From the NCBI RefSeq assembly GCF_047345145.1, contig NZ_JBLFER010000004.1, positions 248,001 to 312,000 of the forward strand: a DNA stretch of 64,000 nt, in the 5' to 3' direction. A program made the translations under genes and the position numbers. This DNA comes from Maribacter_C sp047345145. Its GTDB lineage: Bacteria; Bacteroidota; Bacteroidia; Flavobacteriales; Flavobacteriaceae. Position 1 is the first letter of the stretch. Every line of letters begins with the position of its first letter. This document shows positions 47,701 through 56,189 of the stretch, in pieces. The notes beneath the pieces are model-generated. The model was given only the letters and a program-made list of their open reading frames with translations. It ran no database searches and was not told the origin of the DNA.

Positions 47701-49075
47701 TAAGTTTTGGCTGGAAAGCTTGTATACCCAAACGGTGTAACGTAGGAGCACGGTTTAGTAATACCGGATGCCCTTTTAGTACATTTTCAAGAATATCCCA
47801 TACTACAGGCTCTTTCTTGTCTATAATTTTCTTTGCAGATTTAACCGTCTTAACGATACCTCTTTCGATCAACTTACGAATAACGAAAGGCTTATAAAGT
47901 TCAGCAGCCATATCTTTTGGAAGTCCACATTCGAATAATTTCAATTCAGGACCAACAACAATTACTGAACGAGCAGAATAATCTACACGTTTACCTAGTA
48001 AGTTCTGACGGAAACGACCTTGCTTACCTTTCAATGAATCTGAAAGTGATTTCAACGGACGGTTTGATTCCGTTTTAACTGCAGATGCTTTACGGGTGTT
48101 ATCAAAAAGTGAATCAACAGCTTCCTGAAGCATACGTTTCTCATTTCTAAGAATAACTTCTGGTGCCTTGATTTCAACCAATCTCTTCAAACGGTTGTTA
48201 CGAATAATTACTCTTCTGTAAAGGTCATTCAAATCTGAAGTTGCGAAACGACCACCATCAAGTGGAACTAATGGACGTAATTCTGGTGGAATAACCGGAA
48301 CTACCTTCATAATCATCCACTCTGGATTGTTTTCACGATTCTCCTGAGATTCGCGTAATGCCTCAACAACTTGAAGACGTTTTAAAGCCTCTGTTTTACG
48401 TTGCTTAGACGTTTCTGTATTTGCCTTGTGACGTAAGCTGAATGATAAATCTTTAAGGTCTATTCTAGCCAAAAGATCTATCAAACACTCCGCACCCATT
48501 TTAGCGATAAACTTATTTGGGTCGGTGTCATCCAAGTACTGATTTTCCTGAGGAATTTCCTCGATAATGTTCAAGTACTCTTCTTCAGTTAGGAAATCCA
48601 TCTTATTGATTTCTTCTCCTTCAGGACCTTTAGCGATACCTGGTTGAATTACTACATAACGTTCGTAGTAAATAATCATATCTAATTTCTTAGACGGAAG
48701 ACCCAATAAGTATCCTATTTTGTTTGGTAACGAACGGAAATACCAGATATGAGCAACAGGAACCACCAAGTTGATATGCCCTACTCTATCTCTACGTACT
48801 TTTTTTTCAGTCACCTCCACACCACAACGGTCACAAACAATACCACGGTAACGGATACGCTTGTATTTTCCACAAGCACATTCATAATCCTTTACAGGAC
48901 CAAAAATACGCTCACAGAAAAGTCCGTCACGTTCTGGCTTGTGTGTTCTGTAGTTAATAGTTTCAGGTTTCAAAACCTCACCTCTTGACTCAGCCAAAAT
49001 TGCTTCTGGAGATGCCAATCCGATGGAAATCTTATCAAACCTTTTTTGCGGTGTATTATCGTTTATTCTTGCCAT
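44777..49075 (-). CDS. rpoC: RNA polymerase subunit beta'
   Basis: 1432 residues, the usual size for Bacteroidetes. It forms the RNA polymerase catalytic site with rpoB. The N-terminal zinc site is C66, C68, C81, C84. The active-site loop NADFDGDQM lies near residues 472-480 with the three Mg-binding Asp. The second zinc-ribbon cysteines occur in LTCEAPKGICAQCYG. It starts 58 bp after rpoB and ends just before a terminator. Confidence 0.98.
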   Translation of the reverse strand: MARINDNTPQKRFDKISIGLASPEAILAESRGEVLKPETINYRTHKPERDGLFCERIFGPVKDYECACGKYKRIRYRGIVCDRCGVEVTEKKVRRDRVGHINLVVPVAHIWYFRSLPNKIGYLLGLPSKKLDMIIYYERYVVIQPGIAKGPEGEEINKMDFLTEEEYLNIIEEIPQENQYLDDTDPNKFIAKMGAECLIDLLARIDLKDLSFSLRHKANTETSKQRKTEALKRLQVVEALRESQENRENNPEWMIMKVVPVIPPELRPLVPLDGGRFATSDLNDLYRRVIIRNNRLKRLVEIKAPEVILRNEKRMLQEAVDSLFDNTRKASAVKTESNRPLKSLSDSLKGKQGRFRQNLLGKRVDYSARSVIVVGPELKLFECGLPKDMAAELYKPFVIRKLIERGIVKTVKSAKKIIDKKEPVVWDILENVLKGHPVLLNRAPTLHRLGIQAFQPKLIEGKAIRLHPLVCTAFNADFDGDQMAVHLPLGPEAILEAQLLMLASHNILNPANGSPITVPSQDMVLGLYYMTKERKSTPEVPIKGEGLTFYSAEEVIIALNEGMVSLNAGIKVRAKDFNEEGELVYKVIPTTVGRVLFNTEVPEAAGYINDVLNKKSLRDIIGGILAVTDVPTTAAFLDKIKTMGYEFAFKGGLSFSLGDIIIPQEKHEMIADANGQVDGIMANYNMGLITNNERYNQVIDVWTSTNAQLTELAMKRIREDQQGFNSVYMMLDSGARGSKEQIRQLTGMRGLMAKPKKSTAGGGEIIENPILSNFKEGLSILEYFISTHGARKGLADTALKTADAGYLTRRLVDVSQDVIVNITDCETLRGVEVSALKKNEEIVESLGARILGRVSLHDVYNPLTEEQLLSAGQEIMEADAKRIEESPVEKVEVRSALTCEAPKGICAQCYGRNLSTNKMVQRGEAVGVVAAQSIGEPGTQLTLRTFHVGGIAGNISEENKLEAKFGGIAEIEDLRTVSGEDGDGKKAEIVISRTSELKVVDPKTGITLSTNNIPYGSQIFIKNGAKVAKGDVICSWDPYNGVIVSEFPGKIAYENIDQGVTYQVEIDEQTGFQEKVISESRNKKLIPTLLIQDSKGETLRSYNLPVGSHIMVDDGDKIKEGKILVKIPRKSAKAGDITGGLPRVTELFEARNPSNPAVVSEIDGVVSFGKIKRGNREIIIESKLGEVKKYLVKLSNQILVQENDYVRAGMPLSDGSITPEDILSIKGPSAVQQYLVNEVQEVYRLQGVKINDKHFEVVVRQMMRKVRVQDPGDTIFLENQLIHKDDFIRENDGIYGKKVVEDAGESENLKAGQIITARELRDENSILKRSDKNLVTAKDAVAATATPILQGITRASLQTKSFISAASFQETTKVLNEAAVSGKVDTLEGLKENVIVGHKIPAGTGMRDYDSIIVGSKEEYDEIMARKEALKF

Positions 49076-49133
49076 AATTCTATGGTGATAATTTTAATGT
49101 GTTATTCTAAATAGTGTTCAAAACCGGTATTAC

Positions 49134-52100
49134 CTACTCCTCTAGTCTGATATCCAAACCTAAACCTTTAAGTTCGTGCATCAATACATTGAAAGATTCT
49201 GGTAAACCAGGTTCTGGCATGGTCTCTCCTTTGACAATTGATTCGTAAGTTTTAGCTCTACCAATAACGTCATCAGATTTTACAGTCAATATTTCCCTTA
49301 GGGTTGCAGAAGCACCGTATGCCTCTAGTGCCCAAACTTCCATCTCTCCAAAACGCTGACCACCAAACTGTGCTTTACCACCTAATGGTTGTTGTGTAAT
49401 TAAAGAGTAAGGACCTATTGAACGTGCGTGCATCTTATCGTCTACCATGTGACCTAATTTCAACATGTAAATCACACCTACAGTTGCAGGTTGATCAAAA
49501 CGTTGACCCGTTCCACCATCGTAAAGATAGGTATGTCCAAATCTTGGGATACCTGCCTCATCAGTATAGGCGTTGATTTCATCTAAGGTAGCACCATCAA
49601 AAATTGGCGTTCCGAACTTCTTACCTAATTTCAAACCTGCCCAACCAAGGACAGTTTCATAAATTTGACCGATGTTCATACGAGATGGTACACCAAGTGG
49701 ATTCAATACGATATCTACCGGAGTTCCGTCTTCTAAGAAAGGCATATCTTCTTGACGTACAATTCTAGAAACAATACCTTTATTTCCGTGACGACCTGCC
49801 ATCTTATCACCAACTTTAAGTTTACGTTTTTTAGCAACGTAGACCTTCGCCAGCTTTATAATTCCTGCTGGTAATTCATCACCTACAGAGATTGTAAATT
49901 TGTCTCTTCTCAAGTTTCCTTGAAGATCATTCAACTTAATCTTGTAGTTGTGAAGCAAATCAGCAACGGAAGCATTAGTATCTTTATCAGTTGTCCAACT
50001 TCCACCTACTAAGTGAGCGAAATCATCAACTGCATTTAACATTTTCATGGTGTATTTCTTTCCTTTTGGAAGTACTTCTTCTCCCAAATCATTTAAGACA
50101 CCTTGTGATGTTTTTCCGTTAATAATAGAGAACAACTTCTCAACCAAAATATCTTTCAGCTGCTCAAACTTCACTTCGTATTCTAACTCAAGTGTTGTAA
50201 TTGCCTCTTTGTCTTCAGAACGCTTGCGCTTATCTTTTATAGAACGTGAGAACAATTTCTTTTCAATAACAACACCTCTAAGAGAAGGTGAAGCTTTTAA
50301 CGATGCATCTTTTACATCACCAGCTTTATCACCGAAAATAGCACGTAGAAGTTTTTCTTCAGGAGTAGGATCAGATTCTCCTTTTGGAGTAATTTTTCCT
50401 ATTAATATATCTCCAGGTTTCACTTCTGCACCGATACGAATCATACCGTTTTCGTCAAGGTCTTTTGTAGCCTCTTCAGAAACATTTGGAATATCATGTG
50501 TTAATTCTTCAGCTCCTAATTTCGTATCACGAACATCCAAAGAATATTCATCAACATGAATCGAAGTAAAGATATCTTCACGCACTACTTTTTCAGAAAT
50601 TACAATAGCATCCTCAAAGTTATATCCTTTCCAAGGCATGAAGGCAACAGTAAGGTTTCTACCTAATGCCAATTCACCTTTTTCAGTTGCATAACCTTCA
50701 CAAAGAACCTGTCCTTTCTTCACCTTATCACCCTTTTTAACAATAGGCTTTAAGTTGATGCTAGTACCTTGGTTCGTTTTTCTAAATTTCACCAATTTGT
50801 AAGATTTTGAATCTTCTTCAAAACTTACTAATCTCTCAGCATCAGTTCTCTTATACTTTACGGTTATCTTCTGAGAATCAACATACTCAATAACTCCATC
50901 ACCCTCTGCATTAATCAATACACGAGAGTCAGAAGCAACTTGACGCTCCAAACCAGTACCAACAATCGGAGACTGTGGTTTTAATAATGGAACCGCCTGA
51001 CGCATCATGTTTGATCCCATCAAAGCACGGTTGGCATCATCATGTTCTAAGAAAGGAATCAATGAGGCGGAAATCGATGCAATTTGATTTGGCGCAACAT
51101 CAGTATAGTTAATTTCTGATGGATCAACTACTGGGAAATCTCCTTCCTCACGAGCAATAACTTTTTCGCTATCAATTTGCCCGTTATCTTTCATAGGAAT
51201 ATTTGCCTGGGCAATTTTCATTCCTTCTTCCTCTTCAGCACTTAAGTAGATAAATTCTTTCGTATTTACTTTGGACTTATCTACTTTTCTATACGGCGTT
51301 TCTAAGAAGCCCATTGGATTCACTTTAGCAAATACAGCCAAAGAAGAAATCAAACCAATGTTCGGTCCCTCTGGTGTTTCAATCGGGCAAAGTCTTCCGT
51401 AGTGCGTATAGTGAACATCACGCACCTCAAAACCTGCTCTTTCTCTTGAAAGTCCACCAGGTCCTAAGGCTGATAATCTTCTCTTATGCGTAATCTCCGC
51501 TAATGGATTTGTTTGATCCATAAACTGAGACAATTGGTTTGTACCAAAGAAAGAGTTAATAACAGAAGACAAGGTCTTTGCATTAATCAAATCAATAGGA
51601 GTAAATACCTCATTATCACGAACATTCATGCGCTCACGAATTGTTCTCGCCATACGAGCCAGACCAACACCAAACTGAGATGATAACTGCTCCCCTACTG
51701 TACGTACACGACGGTTTGAAAGGTGGTCAATATCATCAATCTCTGCTTTAGAGTTAATCAACTCAATCAAATACTTGATAATCGTAATGATATCTTCTTT
51801 GGTCAATACCTGCTTGTCCATTCCGATATCTAACTGTAATTTTTTGTTCATTCTATAACGACCAACTTCACCTAAGTTGTACCGTTGATCTGAGAAGAAC
51901 AATTTGTCAATAATACCACGTGCCGTTTCTTCATCAGGCGGCTCAGCATTACGTAATTGACGGTATATGTGTTCTACGGCCTCTTTTTCAGAGTTCGTAG
52001 GATCCTTTTGTAAGGTATTATGAATAATAGCGTAATCAGATTGCGCATTATTTTCTTTATGAAGAAGAATGGTTTTCACATCAGCTTCCATAATCTCCGT

Positions 52101-52943
52101 GATGTGCTCCTTCTCTAAAATAGTATCACGATCTAATACGATTTCGTTTCTTTCGATAGATACTACTTCACCAGTATCTTCATCTACAAAATCTTCGTGC
52201 CATGTGTTCAATACTCTAGCCGCTAACTTACGACCTAAAACTTTTTTCAAACCTGCGTTAGAAACTTTTACTTCTTCAGAAAGATCAAAGATTTCTAATA
52301 TATCTTTATCACGCTCAAAACCAATAGCTCTGAACAATGTTGTAACAGGTAATTTTTTCTTTCTATCAATGTAAGCGTACATAACACCATTGATATCAGT
52401 AGCAAATTCAATCCAAGAACCTTTAAATGGTATAACTCTTGCTGAATATAGCTTAGTTCCATTTGCATGGAAAGATTGTCCGAAGAAAACCCCAGGAGAA
52501 CGGTGCAATTGAGATACTACTACTCGTTCAGCACCATTGATAACAAAAGTACCAGATGGAGTCATGTAAGGAATAGTTCCTAAATACACATCTTGAACAA
52601 TAGTCTCAAAATCCTCATGTTCAGGATCTGTACAGTACAGTTTCAAACGAGCCTTCAGTGGAACACTGTAGGTCAACCCACGCTCAATACATTCTTGGAT
52701 AGAATATCTTGGCGGATCGATAAAGTAATCCAAAAACTCTAATACGAACTGGTTTCTGGTATCTGTAATTGGAAAGTTTTCCATGAAGGTATTGTACAAT
52801 CCTTCATTGCCCCTTTCATCGGATTTTGTTTCAAGCTGGAAAAAGTCTTGAAATGATTTAATCTGGATGTCCAAGAAATCCGGGTATTCCGGTGTGTTCT
52901 TAGCGGATGCAAAATTTATTCTTTCAGTAGTGTTTGTGAACAT
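49134..52943 (-). CDS. rpoB: RNA polymerase subunit beta
   Basis: 1269 residues. It carries the beta-subunit landmarks: the rifampicin pocket near residues 465-500 (FFGTNQLSQFMDQ, HKRRLSALGPGG) with the sensitive-type Asp, His and Ser, and the C-terminal KVGDKMAGRHGNKG. It follows rplL after a 147-bp gap that holds a large hairpin. It is cotranscribed with rpoC. Its start codon has no Shine-Dalgarno sequence. Confidence 0.98.
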   Translation of the reverse strand: MFTNTTERINFASAKNTPEYPDFLDIQIKSFQDFFQLETKSDERGNEGLYNTFMENFPITDTRNQFVLEFLDYFIDPPRYSIQECIERGLTYSVPLKARLKLYCTDPEHEDFETIVQDVYLGTIPYMTPSGTFVINGAERVVVSQLHRSPGVFFGQSFHANGTKLYSARVIPFKGSWIEFATDINGVMYAYIDRKKKLPVTTLFRAIGFERDKDILEIFDLSEEVKVSNAGLKKVLGRKLAARVLNTWHEDFVDEDTGEVVSIERNEIVLDRDTILEKEHITEIMEADVKTILLHKENNAQSDYAIIHNTLQKDPTNSEKEAVEHIYRQLRNAEPPDEETARGIIDKLFFSDQRYNLGEVGRYRMNKKLQLDIGMDKQVLTKEDIITIIKYLIELINSKAEIDDIDHLSNRRVRTVGEQLSSQFGVGLARMARTIRERMNVRDNEVFTPIDLINAKTLSSVINSFFGTNQLSQFMDQTNPLAEITHKRRLSALGPGGLSRERAGFEVRDVHYTHYGRLCPIETPEGPNIGLISSLAVFAKVNPMGFLETPYRKVDKSKVNTKEFIYLSAEEEEGMKIAQANIPMKDNGQIDSEKVIAREEGDFPVVDPSEINYTDVAPNQIASISASLIPFLEHDDANRALMGSNMMRQAVPLLKPQSPIVGTGLERQVASDSRVLINAEGDGVIEYVDSQKITVKYKRTDAERLVSFEEDSKSYKLVKFRKTNQGTSINLKPIVKKGDKVKKGQVLCEGYATEKGELALGRNLTVAFMPWKGYNFEDAIVISEKVVREDIFTSIHVDEYSLDVRDTKLGAEELTHDIPNVSEEATKDLDENGMIRIGAEVKPGDILIGKITPKGESDPTPEEKLLRAIFGDKAGDVKDASLKASPSLRGVVIEKKLFSRSIKDKRKRSEDKEAITTLELEYEVKFEQLKDILVEKLFSIINGKTSQGVLNDLGEEVLPKGKKYTMKMLNAVDDFAHLVGGSWTTDKDTNASVADLLHNYKIKLNDLQGNLRRDKFTISVGDELPAGIIKLAKVYVAKKRKLKVGDKMAGRHGNKGIVSRIVRQEDMPFLEDGTPVDIVLNPLGVPSRMNIGQIYETVLGWAGLKLGKKFGTPIFDGATLDEINAYTDEAGIPRFGHTYLYDGGTGQRFDQPATVGVIYMLKLGHMVDDKMHARSIGPYSLITQQPLGGKAQFGGQRFGEMEVWALEAYGASATLREILTVKSDDVIGRAKTYESIVKGETMPEPGLPESFNVLMHELKGLGLDIRLEE

Positions 52944-53025
52944 CTATGGACAGTATTATGATAGTGAATACTAAAACTTTTTGGGTTGTATATGACTTTA
53001 TATACTTCGCTAAGTGTATAAAATA

Positions 53026-53067
53026 GGTTTAGGTCTAACCCCGCTGAAGCGTGGAAAGACCTAAACC
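53026..53067 (-). promoter_or_regulatory. Hairpin in the rplL-rpoB gap (attenuator or processing site)
   Basis: An 11-bp perfect stem (GGTTTAGGTCT at 53026-53036, AGACCTAAACC at 53057-53067) encloses a second inner stem (CGCT/AGCG with flanking pairs). On the minus strand it is followed by TATTTTATA. It sits 23 bp past rplL and 83 bp before the rpoB start. Partial termination and RNase processing between rplL and rpoB are known from E. coli. Confidence 0.8.
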
Positions 53068-53090
53068 ATAAGTGCTATATGTTGACGCTA

Positions 53091-53471
53091 TTATTTAAGC
53101 TCAACTTCCGCTCCTGCTTCTTCTAAAGATTTTTTGATTCCTTCAGCTTCGTCTTTAGCAACACCTTCCTTAACGGCTTTTGGTGCACTATCAACGATGT
53201 CTTTAGCATCTTTCAATCCTAAACCAGTCAATTCCTTAACCAATTTAACAACTGCTAATTTTGAACCACCAGCAGCAGTTAAAATTACATCAAATTCTGA
53301 TTTTTCTTCAGCGGCTTCACCACCACCAGCAGCACCGCCACCAGCAGCAACAGCAACTGCAGCAGCTGCAGGCTCTATACCGTATTCATCTTTTAATATA
53401 TCAGCTAGTTCATTAACCTCTTTTACGGTTAAGTTAACCAATTGTTCTGCGAAATCTTTTAAATCTGCCAT
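53091..53471 (-). CDS. rplL: 50S ribosomal protein L7/L12
   Basis: 126 residues. The N-terminal dimerisation helix, the Ala/Gly-rich hinge (AAAAVAVAAGGGAAGGG) and the C-terminal factor-binding domain (LKDAKDIVDSAPKAVKEGV) are all present. It forms the flexible stalk that recruits translation GTPases, attached to L10 from the adjacent gene. It starts 49 bp after rplJ. Confidence 0.97.
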   Translation of the reverse strand: MADLKDFAEQLVNLTVKEVNELADILKDEYGIEPAAAAVAVAAGGGAAGGGEAAEEKSEFDVILTAAGGSKLAVVKLVKELTGLGLKDAKDIVDSAPKAVKEGVAKDEAEGIKKSLEEAGAEVELK

Positions 53472-53520
53472 TTTTACTATCGTTTAATAATTTTTAAAAT
53501 ATAATTGTTTTTAGTGCGTA

Positions 53521-54039
53521 CTATTCTTTTTCTGATAATGTTTTTAGGATTCCTGAAAGCTTGCTACCGCCAGACTTTAATCCGGAAATAACATTCTTAG
53601 CAGGAGATTGAAGTAATCCTATGATTTCACCAATCATTTCCTCTTTAGACTTAATGCTAACTAAAGCGTCTAAGTTCTCATCACCAATATAAATTGCTTC
53701 TTCAACAAAGGCACCTTTCAAAAGAGGCTTATCTGCTTTCTTTCTAAAGCTCTTTATCAATTTTGCTGGAGCATTTCCTACTTCAGAGAACATTAAAGAA
53801 GTATTTCCTTTTAACACCTCAGGGAGTTCACCGAATTCTTTATCAGAAGCTTCCATTGCTTTTGCAAGCAAGGTATTTTTAACTACGGCCAATTTAACAT
53901 TTGCTTTGAAACAAGCTCTTCTCAAATCTGAAGTGTTTGTAGCGTTCAAGCCTGAGATATCCGCCAAATAAATCGTAGAACTCTCTGCTAATTGTGCAGT
54001 TAAATCTTCTATAACCGTTGCTTTTTCTTCTCTTGTCAT
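53521..54039 (-). CDS. rplJ: 50S ribosomal protein L10
   Basis: 172 residues, standard length. The N-terminal part (IEDLTAQLAESSTIYLADIS) is typical, and the C-terminal helix carries the L7/L12 binding region. L10 anchors the L7/L12 stalk on the large subunit. Between rplA (26 bp gap) and rplL, in the conserved rplKAJL order. Confidence 0.96.
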   Translation of the reverse strand: MTREEKATVIEDLTAQLAESSTIYLADISGLNATNTSDLRRACFKANVKLAVVKNTLLAKAMEASDKEFGELPEVLKGNTSLMFSEVGNAPAKLIKSFRKKADKPLLKGAFVEEAIYIGDENLDALVSIKSKEEMIGEIIGLLQSPAKNVISGLKSGGSKLSGILKTLSEKE

Positions 54040-54065
54040 ATTTATAACTTTTAACTTCCGGTTAT

Positions 54066-54755
54066 TTAAATTGTCTTTGGGTCTAACTGAACACTTGGAC
54101 TCATAGTACTAGACATAAAAATAGTTTTCATGTAAACACCTTTTGATGAAGTAGGCTTCAACTTATTTAAAGTCTCCAATAATTCCTTGGCATTTCCTGC
54201 GATTTTATCAGCTGAGAAAGATGCCTTACCTATTGCAGCATGTACAATACCAGTCTTATCTACTTTGAAATCTATTTTTCCTGACTTTACATCATTTACA
54301 GCTTTAGCTACGTCCATCGTAACCGTACCTGTTTTTGGGTTGGGCATTAATCCTCTTGGTCCTAAAACACGACCTAATGGTCCTAATTTACCCATTACAC
54401 TTGGCATGGTGATGATAACATCAACATCGGTCCAGCCTCCTTTAATTTTATCCAAATATTCTTGTAATCCTACAAAATCAGCACCAGCTTCTTTAGCCTC
54501 TGCCTCTTTATCTGGGGTCACCAAAGCCAAAACCTTAACATCTTTTCCTGTTCCATGCGGAAGTGTTACTACCCCACGAACCATTTGATTTGCTTTTTTT
54601 GGATCTACACCCAAACGAACCGCTAAATCAACAGAAGCGTCAAATTTTGTATTGGTTATTTCTTTTATCAAAGCAGAAGCCTCATCTAAAGAATAGAGCT
54701 TATCTTTCTCTATTTTAGCGTATGCTTCTTTTTGATTCTTAGTTAACTTTGCCAT
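54066..54755 (-). CDS. rplA: 50S ribosomal protein L1
   Basis: 229 residues, standard length. The signature VMGKLGPLGRVLGPRGLMPNP is intact. L1 forms the mobile stalk near the E site and in many bacteria represses its own operon. I saw no clear L1-binding mimic in the rplK leader. It starts 21 bp after rplK. Confidence 0.97.
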   Translation of the reverse strand: MAKLTKNQKEAYAKIEKDKLYSLDEASALIKEITNTKFDASVDLAVRLGVDPKKANQMVRGVVTLPHGTGKDVKVLALVTPDKEAEAKEAGADFVGLQEYLDKIKGGWTDVDVIITMPSVMGKLGPLGRVLGPRGLMPNPKTGTVTMDVAKAVNDVKSGKIDFKVDKTGIVHAAIGKASFSADKIAGNAKELLETLNKLKPTSSKGVYMKTIFMSSTMSPSVQLDPKTI

Positions 54756-54776
54756 TTAAATTGCTTTATTAAGATT

Positions 54777-55214
54777 TTAAAAAGGTCGTTTTCCGGCTAC
54801 CTTCATACCCATTGAACGTGCTGTACCTGCAACCATACTCATAGCAGATTCAACAGTAAACGCATTCAGGTCTACCATTTTATCTTCAGCTATTGTCTTG
54901 ATTTGATCCCAAGATACACTACCTAATTTCACTCGGTTAGGTTCGCCAGATCCTTTTTTAATCTTAGCTGCTTCCATCAATTGAACTGCCGCTGGCGGTG
55001 TTTTTACGACAAAGTCAAACGACTTGTCTTTATAGACGGTGATAACAACTGGTAAAACCTTACCCGGTTTATCCTGCGTACGAGCATTAAACTGCTTACA
55101 GAATTCCATGATGTTAACGCCGGCAGCACCTAAGGCGGGTCCAACCGGTGGCGATGGATTCGCTGCACCTCCCCTAACTTGTAGTTTAACTACTTTACCT
55201 ACTTCTTTTGCCAT
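54777..55214 (-). CDS. rplK: 50S ribosomal protein L11
   Basis: 145 residues with the N-terminal PPVGPALGAAGVNIMEFCK signature, and the C-terminal rRNA-binding domain ending GTARSMGMKV. L11 forms the GTPase-associated centre with 23S rRNA. It follows nusG after 67 bp. Confidence 0.97.
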   Translation of the reverse strand: MAKEVGKVVKLQVRGGAANPSPPVGPALGAAGVNIMEFCKQFNARTQDKPGKVLPVVITVYKDKSFDFVVKTPPAAVQLMEAAKIKKGSGEPNRVKLGSVSWDQIKTIAEDKMVDLNAFTVESAMSMVAGTARSMGMKVAGKRPF

Positions 55215-55281
55215 TGTTTAAAATTAAATTGAAAGTGTGTTAATTGGAAGCAACACAACTTTTAAATATGTAACAATTGTT

Positions 55282-55833
55282 TTAAATCTTTTCTACCTGC
55301 ATATAACTTAATTCTAATGGGGTTTTTCTGCCGAAAATCTTCACCATTACCTCAAGCTTACGCTTTTCTTCATTGATTTTTTCAACAGTTCCATTAAAAC
55401 CATTGAAAGGCCCATCAATTACCTTTACCGTCTCACCAAAAACAAATGGGATAGCAACACTATCTGTATTCACTGCCAATTCATCTACTTTACCGAGCAT
55501 TCTATTTACTTCAGACTTACGCAATGGAACAGGATCGCCTCCCTTGGTTTCACCTAAAAATCCAATTACGTTGGTAATTGAGCGTATAATGTGAATCATT
55601 TCACCACCCAAATTTGCCTTTATCATTATATAACCAGGAAAATAAACTCTTTCCTTGTTAATTTTTTTTCCATTTCTAATTTGCACCACCTTTTCAGTAG
55701 GCACCAAAACGTCTTCTAAATAGTCAGAAAAACCAAGACGAGATACTTCACTTTCGATGTATCCTTTGATTTTATTTTCTTGGCCGCTAACTGCTCTTAC
55801 CACGTACCATTTTTTCTCCAATACTTCCGACAT
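55282..55833 (-). CDS. nusG: Transcription elongation/antitermination factor NusG
   Basis: 183 residues. The N-terminal NGN domain starts with KWYVVRAVSGQENK, and the C-terminal KOW motif lies near residues 132-160 (VIDGPFNGFNGTVEKI). NusG binds the RNA polymerase clamp and links it to Rho or the ribosome. It is 11 bp after secE, as in most bacteria. Confidence 0.97.
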   Translation of the reverse strand: MSEVLEKKWYVVRAVSGQENKIKGYIESEVSRLGFSDYLEDVLVPTEKVVQIRNGKKINKERVYFPGYIMIKANLGGEMIHIIRSITNVIGFLGETKGGDPVPLRKSEVNRMLGKVDELAVNTDSVAIPFVFGETVKVIDGPFNGFNGTVEKINEEKRKLEVMVKIFGRKTPLELSYMQVEKI

Positions 55834-55844
55834 AAGACTTTGGC

Positions 55845-56033
55845 TTAGTTTAATACGTTATTGAAATATACTTTTATCAATTCGCTGAATACAGTATCAA
55901 CACCCCATGTGGCTAAAGCAAACAGGATAGAGAAAACAGCTACAACCACCATCAAGTTGGTAGATTCTGCTCTAGGAGGTAACGTAACATTATTACGAAG
56001 CTCCTCTATTGATTCTCTTATATATGTCAACAT
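55845..56033 (-). CDS. secE: Preprotein translocase subunit SecE
   Basis: 62 residues, the short single-helix form. It has the cytoplasmic amphipathic segment (IRESIEELRNNVTLPPRAES) and one transmembrane helix (LMVVVAVFSILFALATWGV). SecE stabilises SecY in the inner membrane. It lies between tRNA-Trp (15 bp) and nusG. Confidence 0.95.
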   Translation of the reverse strand: MLTYIRESIEELRNNVTLPPRAESTNLMVVVAVFSILFALATWGVDTVFSELIKVYFNNVLN

Positions 56034-56048
56034 ATTACTCTATTTTTT

Positions 56049-56124
56049 TGGCACGGGAGGAGAGACTCGAACTCCCGACACCTGGTTTTGGAGACCAGTG
56101 CTCTACCAACTGAGCTACACCCGT
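56049..56124 (-). tRNA. tRNA-Trp (CCA)
   Basis: 76 nt, including an encoded 3' CCA. Anticodon loop CTCCAAA gives CCA. The acceptor stem ACGGGTG / CTCCCGT has one T-T mismatch at position 6. T-loop TTCGAGT. It is the only one of the five tRNAs here with a genome-encoded CCA end. Confidence 0.95.
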
Positions 56125-56141
56125 ATCTATTTACATTGAAA

Positions 56142-56172
56142 GGTATCCGCCATTTGGCGGACACCCTTTAAT
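56142..56172 (-). other. Hairpin between tuf and tRNA-Trp
   Basis: A GC-rich stem (TCCGCC / GGCGGA with a 4-nt ATTT loop), with outer AAAGG / CCTTT-type pairing. It has no U-tract on the minus strand. Likely an RNA processing or structural element between tuf and the tRNA rather than a terminator. Confidence 0.45.
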
Positions 56173-56189
56173 ATATCACTTTAAAAATC

